The position numbers were made by a program, and so were the translations under genes. From NCBI GenBank assembly GCA_020248785.1, contig JADCGX010000111.1:1-34427 (forward strand): a stretch of DNA of 34,427 nucleotides, in the 5' to 3' direction. A model generated the notes under the pieces. The model worked only from the letters and a program-made list of their open reading frames with translations. It had not been told where the DNA came from and searched no databases. Source of the DNA: Burkholderiales bacterium. GTDB taxonomy: Bacteria; Pseudomonadota; Gammaproteobacteria; Burkholderiales; Burkholderiaceae_F. Shown here piece after piece: positions 21,448 through 30,834 of the stretch (positions are counted from its first letter, which is position 1; the number at the start of each line of letters is the position of its first letter).

Positions 21448-22128
21448 TCAGCGCGGCGCCAGGCGCCCATCAGCCAGCCGCAGCACGCGGTCGCATTTGC
21501 CCGCGACCTCCAGATCGTGCGTGACGATGATGATCGCGGTGCGCCGCTCGCGCGCCAGGCGGACGAAAAGATCGAACACCCCATGTGCGGTGTCGCGATC
21601 CAGGTTGCCCGTGGGCTCGTCGGCCAGCACGCAGGCCGGGCGCGTGACGATCGCCCGCGCAATCGCCGTGCGCTGACGCTCGCCTCCTGAAAGCTCCGCC
21701 GGATGATGCGTCACGCGCTGCGCCAGTCCCACTGCGTTCAACGCCTCCTGCGCCTGGGCACGGGCCGCCGCCAGGTCCATGCGACGGATCGACAACGGCA
21801 TTGCCACGTTGTCCAGCGACGTGAACTCGGGCAGCAGGTGATGGAACTGGTAGACGAAGCCAAGTTGTTCGTTGCGCAGGCGGCCGCGCTCCACGTCTGA
21901 CAGCGTCGCGACGTCCTTGCCGGCGATGCGGACACTGCCGGCGTCAAGCGCGTCGAGGCCGCCCAGGCAATGCAGCAGCGTGCTCTTGCCCGAGCCCGAG
22001 GCGCCGGTGATGGCGATGATCTCGCCGGGCGCGACCTCGAGGTCTGCGCCGCGCAGCACCTCGATCGCCGTCGGGCCCTCGCGGTAGGCCTTTGAAACGC
22101 CGCGAGCAGAGACAATGGCGCTAGTCAT
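21448..22128 (-). CDS. lolD: Lipoprotein-releasing ABC transporter ATPase LolD
   Basis: A 226-residue ABC ATPase with Walker A '[18 protein letters not shown]' near 42-59, the LolD-typical Q-loop region '[18 protein letters not shown]', signature '[14 protein letters not shown]', Walker B '[12 protein letters not shown]' and switch His in 'IIVTHD'. LolD powers removal of lipoproteins from the inner membrane for delivery to LolA. It overlaps lolC by eight bases. Its stop is directly next to the tRNA fragment; the C-terminus '[13 protein letters not shown]' looks natural, so the rearrangement spared the gene. Confidence 0.95.
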   Translation of the reverse strand: MTSAIVSARGVSKAYREGPTAIEVLRGADLEVAPGEIIAITGASGSGKSTLLHCLGGLDALDAGSVRIAGKDVATLSDVERGRLRNEQLGFVYQFHHLLPEFTSLDNVAMPLSIRRMDLAAARAQAQEALNAVGLAQRVTHHPAELSGGERQRTAIARAIVTRPACVLADEPTGNLDRDTAHGVFDLFVRLARERRTAIIIVTHDLEVAGKCDRVLRLADGRLAPR

Positions 22129-23377
22129 AGCGCAGCGCCTCGGCCGGCCGCGTGCGCGAAGCGCGCCAGCTCGGGTACAACGTGGCTACGAGCGCGAGCA
22201 CCAGCGAGATGATCGTGATCGGCACAATGTCCGAGGCGCGCGGGTCCGACGGCAGGCTGCTGATGAAGTAAATGTCCTTGGGCAGGAACTGCACGCCCAC
22301 CACGGCCTCGATCGCCGGCACGATGATGTCCAGGTTGTTGGCCACCAGCAGCCCCAGGCCGACGCCCGCCAGCGTGCCGATCACGCCGATCAGCGCCCCC
22401 TGCACGATGAAGACGAACATCACGCTGACCGGGCTCGCGCCGAGCGTGCGCAAAATGGCGATGTCCGACTGCTTCTCGGTCACGGTCATCACCAGCGTGG
22501 ACACGAGGTTGAAGGCGGCCACCGCGACGATCAGCGTGAGGATGATGAACATCATGCGCTTCTCGGTCTGCACGGCCGCGAACCAGGTGCGGTTCTCGCG
22601 CGACCAGTCGCGCACCAGCAGGCCCTGCGGGAGCACGGCGGCCAAATCGGCCGCCACCTGCGGCGCCCGCTGCATGTCCCGCACCTTAAGGCGCACGCCG
22701 GTAGGCCCCTCGACGCGGAATAGGCGCTGCGCGTCGCCCACGTGAATCAATGCGAGGGAGCTGTCGTACTCGAAGTGCCCGGACTCGAACAACCCCACCA
22801 CCGTGAACTGACGCAGCCGCGGCACGACGCCCGCCGGCGTCACGTTGCCCTGCGGCGCAATCAGCGTGACCTTCTCGCCCACCATCACACCGAGCGAACG
22901 CGCCAGCTCGTAGCCCAGCACGACGCCGAAGCCACCGTCCACCAGGTCGGTGAGCTTGCCCGCGGGCAGGCGCTTGGCGATGTCGGACACCGCCGGTTCG
23001 AACTCCGGCTCGATACCGCGCACCAGCGCACCGCGGACCATGTTCTCGCGCGCGAACATGGCCTGGGCGTTGACAAAGGGCGCAGCGGCCAGCACCTCGG
23101 GGTTGGCGCGTGCCATCTCAGCCACCTGGCGCCAGTCGGTGAGCGCGCCATTCATGCTCGCCACTTCGATGTGCGACAGCACCGACAGCATCTTGTCGCG
23201 CACTTCCTTCTGGAAGCCGTTCATCACCGACAGCACGATGATGAGGGCGGCAACGCCGAGCGCGATGCCGGTCATCGAAATGGCCGAGATGAACGAGATG
23301 AAGCCGTTGCGCCTGCGCGCACGGCGGCCGGCCCGCGTGTAGCGCAGACCGATGCGAAGTTCGTAGGGAAGACTCAA
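22121..23377 (-). CDS. lolC: Lipoprotein-releasing ABC transporter permease LolC/LolE family
   Basis: A 418-residue inner-membrane protein with the MacB/FtsX-type layout. There is one helix near residues 25-50, a large periplasmic domain to about 270, and three helices at about 275-300, 315-345 and 375-400. The N-terminus '[17 protein letters not shown]' and '[20 protein letters not shown]' are typical of LolC/LolE. The periplasmic domain receives lipoproteins and contacts LolA; LolD, encoded immediately downstream with an 8-bp overlap, supplies energy. Only one such permease is present here, so the complex may be a homodimer, or the partner is elsewhere. Confidence 0.93.
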   Translation of the reverse strand: MSLPYELRIGLRYTRAGRRARRRNGFISFISAISMTGIALGVAALIIVLSVMNGFQKEVRDKMLSVLSHIEVASMNGALTDWRQVAEMARANPEVLAAAPFVNAQAMFARENMVRGALVRGIEPEFEPAVSDIAKRLPAGKLTDLVDGGFGVVLGYELARSLGVMVGEKVTLIAPQGNVTPAGVVPRLRQFTVVGLFESGHFEYDSSLALIHVGDAQRLFRVEGPTGVRLKVRDMQRAPQVAADLAAVLPQGLLVRDWSRENRTWFAAVQTEKRMMFIILTLIVAVAAFNLVSTLVMTVTEKQSDIAILRTLGASPVSVMFVFIVQGALIGVIGTLAGVGLGLLVANNLDIIVPAIEAVVGVQFLPKDIYFISSLPSDPRASDIVPITIISLVLALVATLYPSWRASRTRPAEALRYD

Positions 23378-23422
23378 GCGGGGTCCAGGTGACGCGCGAC
23401 GATTCTACAGGGCAAGGCGTGG

Positions 23423-23453
23423 GGATCGCGTCTTGCGCATCGGGATGCGATCC
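23423..23453. promoter_or_regulatory. Inverted repeat in the divergent lolC / COG4255-type gap
   Basis: GGATCGC at 23423-23429 pairs with GCGATCC at 23447-23453. Outside these arms GGCA (23411-23414) and TGCC (23454-23457) could extend the pairing after a bulge. The site is in the 97-bp region between the two divergent starts, so it could be an operator or lie in the 5' untranslated region of the right-hand gene. Confidence 0.3.
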
Positions 23454-23474
23454 TGCCCACTACACTGCTTGCCC

Positions 23475-24533
23475 ATGCGTTGCTTTGTCGTCGTTGCCGG
23501 GGCGCTGGTTCCCGCGCCCTTGTCCGCGGCCGTCCTGGCCGAGGCACAGCGGCAGGGCTTGGTACCACAGTTGGAACGCCTGCTGGCGCGTGCCAGCGTG
23601 CATGGCTACACCGAGATGCCGTACGAGTTCGCGCGCGCGCCCCACCTGGCGTGGATGTGGAAGCAGTTTTCGGACCGTGACGATCAACCGGTGACCGCCC
23701 CTTATGTTGCGCGCGCGCTGTCGCCAGCGCCGCTGCCGAGCACGCAATCCGATGTGCTATGGCATTGCGACCCGGTGCACATCGCCTTCGCGCGTGACCA
23801 TTTGTTGCTGACAGACCTGACCGGCGCCCCCCTGCAGCCCGCGGAGACGCAGGCGCTGTTACCAAGCGCGCAAGGCGCTGCAATCGAGCAGGCCGCGCAG
23901 TTGACGGTGATTGGAGGTCACTGGTTCCTCGCCCTCGATCCACCCTGGAACATCGAGACGGTGCCGCTGGCCGCTGCGCTGGACACTTCGGTGCAGGATG
24001 TCATGCCGCTCGGCGAGGATGCGCTGCGTTGGCGCAAACTACTCACCGAAGTGCAGATTGCCTGGCACACGCATCCGGTCAACGATGCACGCGCCGAGCG
24101 CGGCGCGCCGGTGGTCAATGGGCTGTGGCTGCATGGCGGCGGCACGCCGATTCAACTTGACTCGCCGTTCGACGCGGTCTGGAGCGAGGAGCCGGTCCTA
24201 CGCGGCTGGGCGCAGGCGAGTGACACGCCAGCGCAGGCGCTGGCCGACGTCCGCGCGCCGGTCGACGGCAATGTCCTGACGCTGCTGTCCTCGCTCTGCG
24301 GCCCGCAGCGCCGCGAGGCCTGGGGCGACTGGCTGCTTGCGATCGGCGAGGTTGATCGGCAACTGGGCCAGGTCGATGAAATCGTGCGGCGCGCAGGCGG
24401 CATCATGGAACTGCTGTTCTTCGGCCGCAGCGGATTCACGCGCACCACGGTGTCCTCCGCGGACCGCTGGCGCCTCTGGCGCAAGCAATCGCTGGCCGAG
24501 GTGCTGGCCGAGCCGGCGCAGGCCATGACATGA
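23475..24533 (+). CDS. Conserved hypothetical protein (COG4255-like) upstream of recJ
   Basis: A 352-residue soluble protein beginning 'MRCFVVVAGALVPAPLSAAV'. It contains 'YTEMPYEFARAPHLAWMWKQ' early, 'LWHCDPVHIAFARDHLLL' near 100-117, 'VQIAWHTHPVNDARAERG' near 197-214 and 'VNGLWLHGGG' near 217-226. These are conserved blocks of a betaproteobacterial family usually annotated as uncharacterised or, loosely, as phosphoglycerate mutase-like or regulatory. It is often found beside recJ, as here. The start at 23475 gives the usual N-terminus; the frame is open further upstream, but without homologous sequence. No enzymatic function can be supported. Confidence 0.8.
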   Translation: MRCFVVVAGALVPAPLSAAVLAEAQRQGLVPQLERLLARASVHGYTEMPYEFARAPHLAWMWKQFSDRDDQPVTAPYVARALSPAPLPSTQSDVLWHCDPVHIAFARDHLLLTDLTGAPLQPAETQALLPSAQGAAIEQAAQLTVIGGHWFLALDPPWNIETVPLAAALDTSVQDVMPLGEDALRWRKLLTEVQIAWHTHPVNDARAERGAPVVNGLWLHGGGTPIQLDSPFDAVWSEEPVLRGWAQASDTPAQALADVRAPVDGNVLTLLSSLCGPQRREAWGDWLLAIGEVDRQLGQVDEIVRRAGGIMELLFFGRSGFTRTTVSSADRWRLWRKQSLAEVLAEPAQAMT

Positions 24534-24860
24534 GGCGAGCCCGGATGTTTCAGCAGGTCGCCCCCGCAGGCGGTAGCTCTCAATCTAAAATCAGCGTGGC
24601 GAAGTGATGTTTGGACAGAACCACTTTGGTCCATCGGGGCTACGCGGGCTTGCGCGGCGCCCCCGCCTTCGCGGGGGCAGGCTCTGCGTGGCGAGCTTGC
24701 GGCTCAAGTGCTCGCCGATGCTTGCGGGCATCGGCTGCGCCCTTGTCGCCCGACCCGGCTCGCGCACGCATCCGCGCGACTCACACATCCCAGATACAAC
24801 ATCCGGGCGAGCGGTCGGCGCCATGCTCGCCTGCCGTGCGTTCAGCGCGGAGGTCTTCCA
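24534..24860. other. 327-bp non-coding stretch upstream of recJ
   Basis: The gap holds no convincing gene. A frame at 24604-24864 is open, but its translation is Arg/Cys-rich and resembles no family. The notable content is the perfect 8-bp hairpin at 24659-24678 (separate entry) and a good recJ ribosome binding site (GGAGG at 24850-24854). An AT-richer stretch TCTAAAATCA near 24583-24592 could serve as a -10 region, but no clear -35 is seen. Confidence 0.5.
24659..24678. repeat. Perfect GC-rich extragenic palindrome (8-bp stem, CTTC loop)
   Basis: GCCCCCGC (24659-24666), CTTC (24667-24670) and GCGGGGGC (24671-24678) form a perfect stem-loop. There is no T-run, so it is more like an extragenic palindromic repeat of high-GC genomes than a terminator. 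It lies between the COG4255-type gene and recJ, where it could also stabilise the upstream mRNA end. Confidence 0.55.
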
Positions 24861-26561
24861 ATGAGCACCGCCCTCCTGCAACAGCGCCGCTACGACGCAC
24901 AGGCTGCGCAGCGCCTGGCCGCCGGCGGGCTGCTGCCGCCGCTGGCACGCGCACTGGCGGCGCGCGGAGTGCAGTCCATCGAGGAGCTGAACCTTCTGAT
25001 GCGCCAACTGCTCGCGCCCGGGCAGCTCACGCAGGTGCAGGCCGCGGCCCGGCTGCTCGCCGACAGCGTGCAGACCGGCAAGCGCATGCTGATCGTGGCC
25101 GACTACGACTGCGATGGCGCCACGGCCTGCGCGGTCGGCCTGCGTGGCCTGCGCATGCTCGGCGCCAGCGTCGACTACCTGGTGCCCAACCGCTTCGAAT
25201 ATGGCTACGGGCTGACGCCGGAGATCGTCGAGCTGGCCGCCGCGCGCGCTGGCGGCAGACCGGATCTGTTGATCACCGTGGACAACGGCATCGCGAGCGT
25301 GGAGGGGGTGGCGCGTGCCAATGCGCTCGGCTTGCAGGTGCTGGTCACCGACCATCACCTGCCCGGTCCGCAGCTGCCGGATGCGGCGGTGATCGTGAAT
25401 CCCAATCAGCCGGGTTGCGGCTTTCCAAGCAAGCACCTGGCCGGCGTGGGCGTGATGTTCTATGTCCTGACCGCGCTGCGCGCCGAGCTGCGCACGCGCG
25501 GCGTGTTCAACGACGGCAACCAGCCGCGGCTCGATGGCCTGCTTGACCTCGTGGCGCTCGGCACCGTCGCGGATGTCGTGCGGCTCGATCGCAACAACCG
25601 CATCCTGGTGGCCGCCGGGCTCGAGCGCATGCGACACGGCAAGCTCCAGTCCGGCATGGCCGCCTTGTTTCAGGTGGCGGGCCGCGACGCCCGCGTGGCA
25701 CAGGCGGCCGATCTCGGCTTCGCCATCGGCCCGCGCATCAATGCGGCGGGCCGCCTGAGCGACATGACGGTCGGCATCGAGTGCCTGACCACCGATGACT
25801 TCGACCGCGCACTGGAGCTGGCGCGCAAGCTCGACCAGTTGAATCGCGAGCGGCGCGCCATCGAGACCGACATGCAGGTCGATGCGCTGGTCGAGCTCGA
25901 CAGCCGCGCCCTGCACGACACGCGCACCATCACGCTGTACAACGACAGCTGGCACCAGGGCGTGGTCGGGCTGGTCGCCTCGCGCGTGAAGGAGAAGTTC
26001 CACCGCCCCACGATCGCCTTCGCCCGCAACGACGACGGCAGCCTGCGCGGCTCCGGTCGCTCGATCGAGGGCGTGCACCTGCGCGACACGCTCGATCTGG
26101 TGACCAAGGCCGCGCCCGGGATGATCGCCAAGTTTGGCGGCCACGCGATGGCGGCGGGCCTCACGCTGCGTGCGGATACCCTCGCAGGCTTCACGCAGGC
26201 GTTCGAGGCCGTCACGCGCGCCTCCTGCGACGCGCAGCTGTTCCATCGCACGGTGGCCACCGACGGCCCGCTCGCCTCCCGCGAGATTGGCCTGTCGCTG
26301 GTGGAGGCAATCGAACGACAGGTCTGGGGCCAGGGCTTCCCGCCGCCACTCTTTGACAACGAGTTCGCGGTGGTCGAACAACGCCTCATCAAGGACACGC
26401 ACCTGAAGCTGCTGCTGGAGCTCGATGGACTGCGCTTTTCGGCCATCTGGTTCCGCCATACGGAGAACGTCCCGACGCGCGTGCGGCTCGCCTACCGACC
26501 CATGATCGACGAGTACCAGGGCCAGCGCCGCGTCACGCTTTGCGTCGAGCATCGCGGTTGA
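24861..26561 (+). CDS. recJ: Single-stranded-DNA exonuclease RecJ
   Basis: A 566-residue 5'-3' exonuclease of the DHH superfamily, involved in recombination and mismatch repair. Metal motifs are visible in order: 'IVADYDCDGATACAVG' near 76-91, 'LLITVDNGIAS' near 135, 'VLVTDHHLPGPQLPD' near 160 with the DHH triad, 'LDLVALGTVADVVRL' near 225, and the DHHA1 motif 'KFGGHAMAAGLTL' near 424-436. ATG at 24861 follows GGAGG at the right distance. The rhomboid gene begins 46 bp downstream on the same strand. Confidence 0.95.
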   Translation: MSTALLQQRRYDAQAAQRLAAGGLLPPLARALAARGVQSIEELNLLMRQLLAPGQLTQVQAAARLLADSVQTGKRMLIVADYDCDGATACAVGLRGLRMLGASVDYLVPNRFEYGYGLTPEIVELAAARAGGRPDLLITVDNGIASVEGVARANALGLQVLVTDHHLPGPQLPDAAVIVNPNQPGCGFPSKHLAGVGVMFYVLTALRAELRTRGVFNDGNQPRLDGLLDLVALGTVADVVRLDRNNRILVAAGLERMRHGKLQSGMAALFQVAGRDARVAQAADLGFAIGPRINAAGRLSDMTVGIECLTTDDFDRALELARKLDQLNRERRAIETDMQVDALVELDSRALHDTRTITLYNDSWHQGVVGLVASRVKEKFHRPTIAFARNDDGSLRGSGRSIEGVHLRDTLDLVTKAAPGMIAKFGGHAMAAGLTLRADTLAGFTQAFEAVTRASCDAQLFHRTVATDGPLASREIGLSLVEAIERQVWGQGFPPPLFDNEFAVVEQRLIKDTHLKLLLELDGLRFSAIWFRHTENVPTRVRLAYRPMIDEYQGQRRVTLCVEHRG

Positions 26562-26607
26562 ACGGGGCGCGGCACTGCGATTGCACTTTCTGGTCCAACG
26601 GCCCGTC

Positions 26608-27213
26608 ATGCGCGTCAATTCCATCCTGATCGTTGCCAATGTCGTGACCTTTTTGCTGGTCGGCGCTTCGCCTGCCATCGTCGCGAGCTTTGCCCTTTGG
26701 CCCCTGGGCACGCCGAGCAGCTTCGACGCCGGGCCGAGCGCTGGTTTCGCCCCGTGGCAGCTCGTCACGTCGGCCTTCCTGCACGGCAGCCTAATGCACC
26801 TCGCGCTGAACATGGTCGGCCTGTATTCCTTCGGCCGCGATGTGGAAGACGCGCTTGGCTCGCGCCGCTACCTCACGCTCTACGTCGTCTCGGTGCTGGT
26901 CGCTTCATTCACGCAGTTGCTGGTCGTCTCGTTCTCCGATGGGCCGCCCGCGCCCACGGTCGGCGCCTCGGGCGGCGTCTTTGGGGTGCTGCTCGCCTTC
27001 GGCCTGATGTTTCCCAAGCGCACGGTGCTGCTGCTGATTCCACCGGTGCCCATGCCCGCATGGGTCGCGGTGCTGCTCTTTGGCGCATTCGAGCTCGTCA
27101 ACGGTGTGCTCGGTACCATGAACGGCATCGCGCACTTCGCGCACCTGGGTGGCATGCTGGGTGCCTTCCTGCTGCTGCGTCGATGGGCAATCTGGCGTCC
27201 CTTGCGCGGCTGA
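26608..27213 (+). CDS. Rhomboid-family intramembrane serine protease
   Basis: A 201-residue membrane protein with six hydrophobic segments. The rhomboid landmarks are 'WQLVTSAFLHGSLMHLALNM' near 50-70 (the H-x-x-x-x-H helix), the catalytic serine in 'VGASGGVFGVL' (Ser121) and the partner histidine in 'IAHFAHLGGMLGAF' (His179). It would cleave membrane-spanning substrates in the inner membrane; the substrate is unknown. ATG at 26608 is preferred over the upstream TTG at 26581 because it begins just before the first membrane segment. Confidence 0.9.
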   Translation: MRVNSILIVANVVTFLLVGASPAIVASFALWPLGTPSSFDAGPSAGFAPWQLVTSAFLHGSLMHLALNMVGLYSFGRDVEDALGSRRYLTLYVVSVLVASFTQLLVVSFSDGPPAPTVGASGGVFGVLLAFGLMFPKRTVLLLIPPVPMPAWVAVLLFGAFELVNGVLGTMNGIAHFAHLGGMLGAFLLLRRWAIWRPLRG

Positions 27214-27287
27214 TGCAGCGCTGCCCGCGGGCGGGCGGCCGCCTTGTCGGGCGCGGCAGTGCTTGGCGCCTGGCTCGTCGACAGCGC

Positions 27288-27319
27288 TTGCGGGGGGCAA
27301 CGGACGAGCTTCCTATAAT
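27288..27319 (+). promoter_or_regulatory. Candidate sigma-70 promoter of prfB
   Basis: A perfect TATAAT stands at 27314-27319, 27 bases before the prfB ATG. The best -35-like string, TTGCGG at 27288-27293, is 20 bases away, longer than usual, so the -35 is weak. The exact -10 in an otherwise GC-rich gap is the main support. Confidence 0.5.
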
Positions 27320-27345
27320 CCTGCTTCTTTTGCATCGGACATCAC

Positions 27346-28450
27346 ATGGAAGCCGAACGCCTGAACCAGATCGCCGCCACCGCTGAGTCGCTCAAACCGC
27401 GGCTGGCCGAACTGCGGAGGTATCTTTGACGTCGAGGCCAAGGAAGCCCGACTGAAAGAGGTCTCGGCGCACCTGGAGGATCCGGGTGTGTGGAACGACC
27501 AGAAGCGCGCGCAGGAACTGGGCCGCGAGAAGAAGCTCCTCGACGATGTGGTCGGCCGCATGCAGCGGCTGACCGCCGGCATTCACGACGCCGCCGAACT
27601 GCACGAGATTGCCGCGGCCGATGGCGATGACGCCACGCTGATCGCCGTCGAGGCCGATCTCGTCAAGCTCGGCAAGGAGGTTGCTGATCTCGAGTTTCAG
27701 CGGATGTTCAACAACCCGCTGGACCCCAACAACTGCTTCATCGAGATTCAGGCCGGCGCCGGCGGCACCGAGGCGCAGGACTGGGCCGGCATGCTGGAGC
27801 GCATGTACCTGCGCTACGCCGAGCGCAAGGACTTCAAGGCTGAGTTGCTCGAGGAGTCGGAGGGCGAGGTCGCCGGCATCAAGGGGGCGACGATCAAGGT
27901 CAGCGGCAGCTATGCCTATGGCACGCTGCGCACCGAGACAGGCATCCATCGCCTGGTGCGCAAGAGCCCATTTGACTCCAATGCGCGCCGACACACGTCG
28001 TTCGCCAGCGTGTTCGTCTACCCCGAGGTGGACGAGACGATCGAGGTGGAGATCAACCCGGCCGATCTGCGTATCGACGTCTACCGCGCCTCGGGTGCCG
28101 GCGGCCAGCACGTGAACAAGACCGAGTCCGCGGTGCGCATCACGCACATGCTCAGCGGCATCGTGGTGGCCAGCCAGAACGACCGCAGCCAGCACCGCAA
28201 CCGCGCCGAGGCCATGGCGATGCTGAAGTCCAAGTTGTTCGAGCAGGAACTGCGCAAGCGCCAGGCCGAGCAGAACAAGCTCGAGGAGAGCAAGACCGAC
28301 ATCGGCTGGGGCCACCAGATCCGCAGCTATGTGCTGGATCAGAGCCGCATCAAGGATCTGCGCACCAACGTCGAGATCGGCAACACGCAGGCGGTGCTCG
28401 ACGGTGACCTGGATGACTTCATCCAGGCGAGCCTCAAGCAGGGGGTCTGA
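27346..28450 (+). CDS. prfB: Peptide chain release factor 2 (programmed +1 frameshift)
   Basis: RF2 ends translation at UGA and UAA. The coding sequence is two joined parts: 27346-27426 and, after skipping one base, 27428-28450, giving 367 residues as normal for RF2. The first part ends CTT-TGA at codons 27 and 28; the second continues '[20 protein letters not shown]'. The stop-recognition motif SPF is seen in '[15 protein letters not shown]' and the peptidyl-release motif GGQ in '[14 protein letters not shown]' at about residue 251. An SDR gene follows two bases after the stop. Confidence 0.96.
27416..27430 (+). promoter_or_regulatory. Programmed +1 frameshift site of prfB
   Basis: GGAGG (27416-27420), TAT, then the slippery CTT at 27424-27426 and in-frame TGA at 27427-27429 followed by C. 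This is the classical autoregulatory RF2 site: the internal Shine-Dalgarno-like sequence and the poorly read TGAC favour a shift to GAC when RF2 is scarce. The bases TATCTTTGAC are the same as in the textbook enterobacterial site. Confidence 0.95.
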
Positions 28451-28452
28451 GC

Positions 28453-29205
28453 ATGCACCTGGTGATCATCACCGGCGCCTCGCGCGGCCTCGGCCGCGCC
28501 CTGGCCGTTGAGCTGTCGTCGGCCGAGCACAGCCTGCTCACGATTGCGCGACACCCCGATCCGACGCTTGGCACCGAGGCCGCCGCGCGCGGTGCGACCA
28601 TCGAGCAATGGGCGCTGGACGTAGTGCGCGACGTGGGCGTAGCGGCACGACTGGAGGCCTGGCTGCACCCGAAAGACGGCCACGGCTACGACAGCGCGAC
28701 GCTGATCAACAACGCCGGCCTTCTCGGCACGGTGGGTCCCGTGGAGAACATGGACAGTGATGAGCTCGCGGCAGTGCTGCGCGTCAATCTGGAGGCGCCG
28801 ATGGCGCTCACCGGCGCCTTCCTGCGGGCGACTGCTGCGTGGAGCTGCCCGCGCAAGGTGCTCAATATCTCGTGCGGCGCCGGGCGCAACCCGATCGCCG
28901 GCTGGGCTGCCTACTGCGCGAGCAAGGCCGGGCTCGATCACTTCTCGCGCGTCACGGCGCTGGACGAGGCACGCAAGCCCAACGGCGCGCGGATCGTGTC
29001 GCTGGCACCCGGCGTGATCGAAACCGCGATGCAGTCGCAACTGCGCGCCTCGGACGAGTCCGGCTTTCCGGACAAGCAGCGCTTTCTTGACTTGCACGCC
29101 AACGCCCAGCTCGCCACACCCGAAGGCGCGGCGCAGAAGATCGCGGCTTTCTTGGCGCGCCCCGACTTTGGCACCAACCCGGTCGCCGACGTCCGCAACG
29201 CCTGA
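28453..29205 (+). CDS. Short-chain dehydrogenase/reductase (sepiapterin-reductase-like)
   Basis: A 250-residue complete SDR. The cofactor-binding turn is 'GASRGLG' at residues 8-14, the structural 'LINNAG' near 84-89, the catalytic Ser in 'LNISCGAG' (Ser140), and Tyr and Lys in '[14 protein letters not shown]' (Tyr154, Lys158). '[20 protein letters not shown]' and the general layout recall sepiapterin-reductase/YueD-like members, so a small carbonyl compound is the likely substrate; it cannot be specified. The gene lies tightly between prfB (two-base gap) and lysS, an arrangement common in the Burkholderiales. Confidence 0.85.
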   Translation: MHLVIITGASRGLGRALAVELSSAEHSLLTIARHPDPTLGTEAAARGATIEQWALDVVRDVGVAARLEAWLHPKDGHGYDSATLINNAGLLGTVGPVENMDSDELAAVLRVNLEAPMALTGAFLRATAAWSCPRKVLNISCGAGRNPIAGWAAYCASKAGLDHFSRVTALDEARKPNGARIVSLAPGVIETAMQSQLRASDESGFPDKQRFLDLHANAQLATPEGAAQKIAAFLARPDFGTNPVADVRNA

Positions 29206-29231
29206 TTGAGAGCAACAAGGCGAGAACAACA

Positions 29232-30758
29232 ATGACCGAGAACACCAGCGTCAGCGCGGCCACGGCGCCAGCCGACGAGAATCAAATCATGGCCGAGCGC
29301 CGCGCCAAGCTGGCGCGGCTGCGCGAAGCCGGGCCGGCGTTTCCCAACGACTTCCAGCGCACACACCGTGCGGGCGAGCTGCAGGCCGGCTACGAGACGC
29401 TGAGCCGCGAGGAGCTGGCGGCCAAGAACGTCGAGGTCGCGGTGGCCGGCCGCATGATGCTCAAGCGCGTGATGGGCAAGGCGAGCTTTGCCACGGTGCA
29501 GGACACCTCGGGACGCATCCAGTTCTACATTGCCGACGACGACACGGGCGCAGCGTCCCACGAAGCGTTCAAGCACTGGGACCTGGGCGACATCATTGGC
29601 GCCAGCGGCGTGCTGTTCAAGACGCAGAAGGGCGAGCTGTCCATCCGCTGCAAGGAGCTGCGCCTTCTCACAAAGAGCCTGCGTCCCCTGCCTGACAAGT
29701 TCCACGGGCTCGAGGACAAGGAGCAGCGCTATCGCCAGCGCTACGTCGACCTCATGATGAACGAGCCGACGCGCCAGGCGTTCGTCGTGCGCAGCAAGGC
29801 GATCGCGGCGATGCGCCGGTTCATGGTCGATGCCGGCTTTCTCGAGGTCGAGACGCCGATGCTGCAGGTGATCCCCGGCGGCGCGGCGGCCAAGCCGTTC
29901 GTCACGCACCATAACGCGCTCGGCATCGACATGTACTTGCGCATCGCGCCGGAGCTGTATTTGAAGCGGCTGGTGGTGGGCGGATTGGAGCGCGTGTTCG
30001 AGATCAACCGCAACTTCCGCAACGAGGGGATGAGCGTTCGCCACAACCCCGAGTTCACGATGATGGAGTTCTACGCCGCCTACCACGAGTACCAATGGCT
30101 GATGAGCTTCACCGAGGACTTGCTGCGCCACGTGGCGATCGCGGCTACAGGCTCGGCCGTGCTCAGCTACCAGGGCCAGACCATCGACCTGTCGCAACCG
30201 TTTGCACGGTTGACCACCGCGCAGGCCATCAAGGCGCATGCACCGCGGTACAACGACGCGCAGCTGCGGGACAAGGACTTCCTGCATGCCGAGCTCGCGA
30301 CGTTGGGCAGCACGCACAGCAAGGAAGTCGGCCTGGGCGCGCTGCAATTGGCGCTCTTCGAGGAGGTTGCCGAGAGCAAGCTGATCCAGCCGACCTACAT
30401 CGTCGACTACCCCGTGGAAGTCTCGCCACTGGCCCGCGCGTCGGACACGCGGCCGGGGATCACGGAGCGCTTCGAGCTCTTTATCGCCGGACGCGAGACC
30501 GCCAACGGCTTTTCCGAGCTCAACGATCCGGAGGACCAGGCCGCGCGCTTTGCCGAGCAGGTCAAGGCCAAGGAGGCCGGTGACGAGGAAGCGATGTACT
30601 ACGACGCCGACTACGTTCGCGCGCTCGAGTACGGCATGCCGCCGGCCGCCGGTTGTGGGGTCGGCGTGGACCGATTCATCATGCTGCTGACGGATGCGCC
30701 GAGCATCCGCGACGTGATCTTGTTCCCGCACATGCGTCCGCTGCCAACGGCCGAATGA
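29232..30758 (+). CDS. lysS: Lysyl-tRNA synthetase, class II
   Basis: A 508-residue enzyme that charges tRNA-Lys. The N-terminal OB-fold anticodon-binding domain includes '[20 protein letters not shown]' near 71-90. The class II motifs are seen as motif 1 in '[17 protein letters not shown]', motif 2 in '[17 protein letters not shown]' and motif 3 in '[17 protein letters not shown]' near the C-terminus. The length and order agree with bacterial LysS. A ribosome binding site AAGGCGAG precedes ATG 29232. Confidence 0.97.
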   Translation: MTENTSVSAATAPADENQIMAERRAKLARLREAGPAFPNDFQRTHRAGELQAGYETLSREELAAKNVEVAVAGRMMLKRVMGKASFATVQDTSGRIQFYIADDDTGAASHEAFKHWDLGDIIGASGVLFKTQKGELSIRCKELRLLTKSLRPLPDKFHGLEDKEQRYRQRYVDLMMNEPTRQAFVVRSKAIAAMRRFMVDAGFLEVETPMLQVIPGGAAAKPFVTHHNALGIDMYLRIAPELYLKRLVVGGLERVFEINRNFRNEGMSVRHNPEFTMMEFYAAYHEYQWLMSFTEDLLRHVAIAATGSAVLSYQGQTIDLSQPFARLTTAQAIKAHAPRYNDAQLRDKDFLHAELATLGSTHSKEVGLGALQLALFEEVAESKLIQPTYIVDYPVEVSPLARASDTRPGITERFELFIAGRETANGFSELNDPEDQAARFAEQVKAKEAGDEEAMYYDADYVRALEYGMPPAAGCGVGVDRFIMLLTDAPSIRDVILFPHMRPLPTAE

Positions 30759-30804
30759 GCAAGATCGAGTCGGCGCGGGTGAGCCCAACGACGGTCATCG
30801 CGCG

Positions 30805-30834
30805 ATGAGTCGGGCCATGAGTCGCGACCAATGA
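30805..30834 (+). CDS. Possible nine-codon leader peptide upstream of the NUDIX gene
   Basis: ATGAGTCG occurs three times within 34 bases (30805, 30817, 30831). The first two are in one frame, reading MSRAMSRDQ and stopping at the TGA of the third ATGA, which is the NUDIX start. A stop overlapping a start in this way is the usual layout for translational coupling, and the NUDIX gene has no clear ribosome binding site of its own. It may equally be a small duplication without function. Confidence 0.25.
   Translation: MSRAMSRDQ

Noticed and set aside
21137..21676. Plus-strand open frame containing 'VLDSNQR' and 'DYESSAL'
   Set aside because: This string is the well-known false protein produced by reading a CAU tRNA antisense. 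The real features are the tRNA fragment and lolD.
24604..24864. 86-codon open frame upstream of and overlapping recJ
   Set aside because: It reads through an extragenic palindrome, is Arg/Cys-rich and has no recognisable family; the recJ start has its own ribosome binding site.
24591..26813. 740-codon open frame on the minus strand opposite recJ
   Set aside because: Shadow of recJ, which has all DHH-family motifs on the plus strand.
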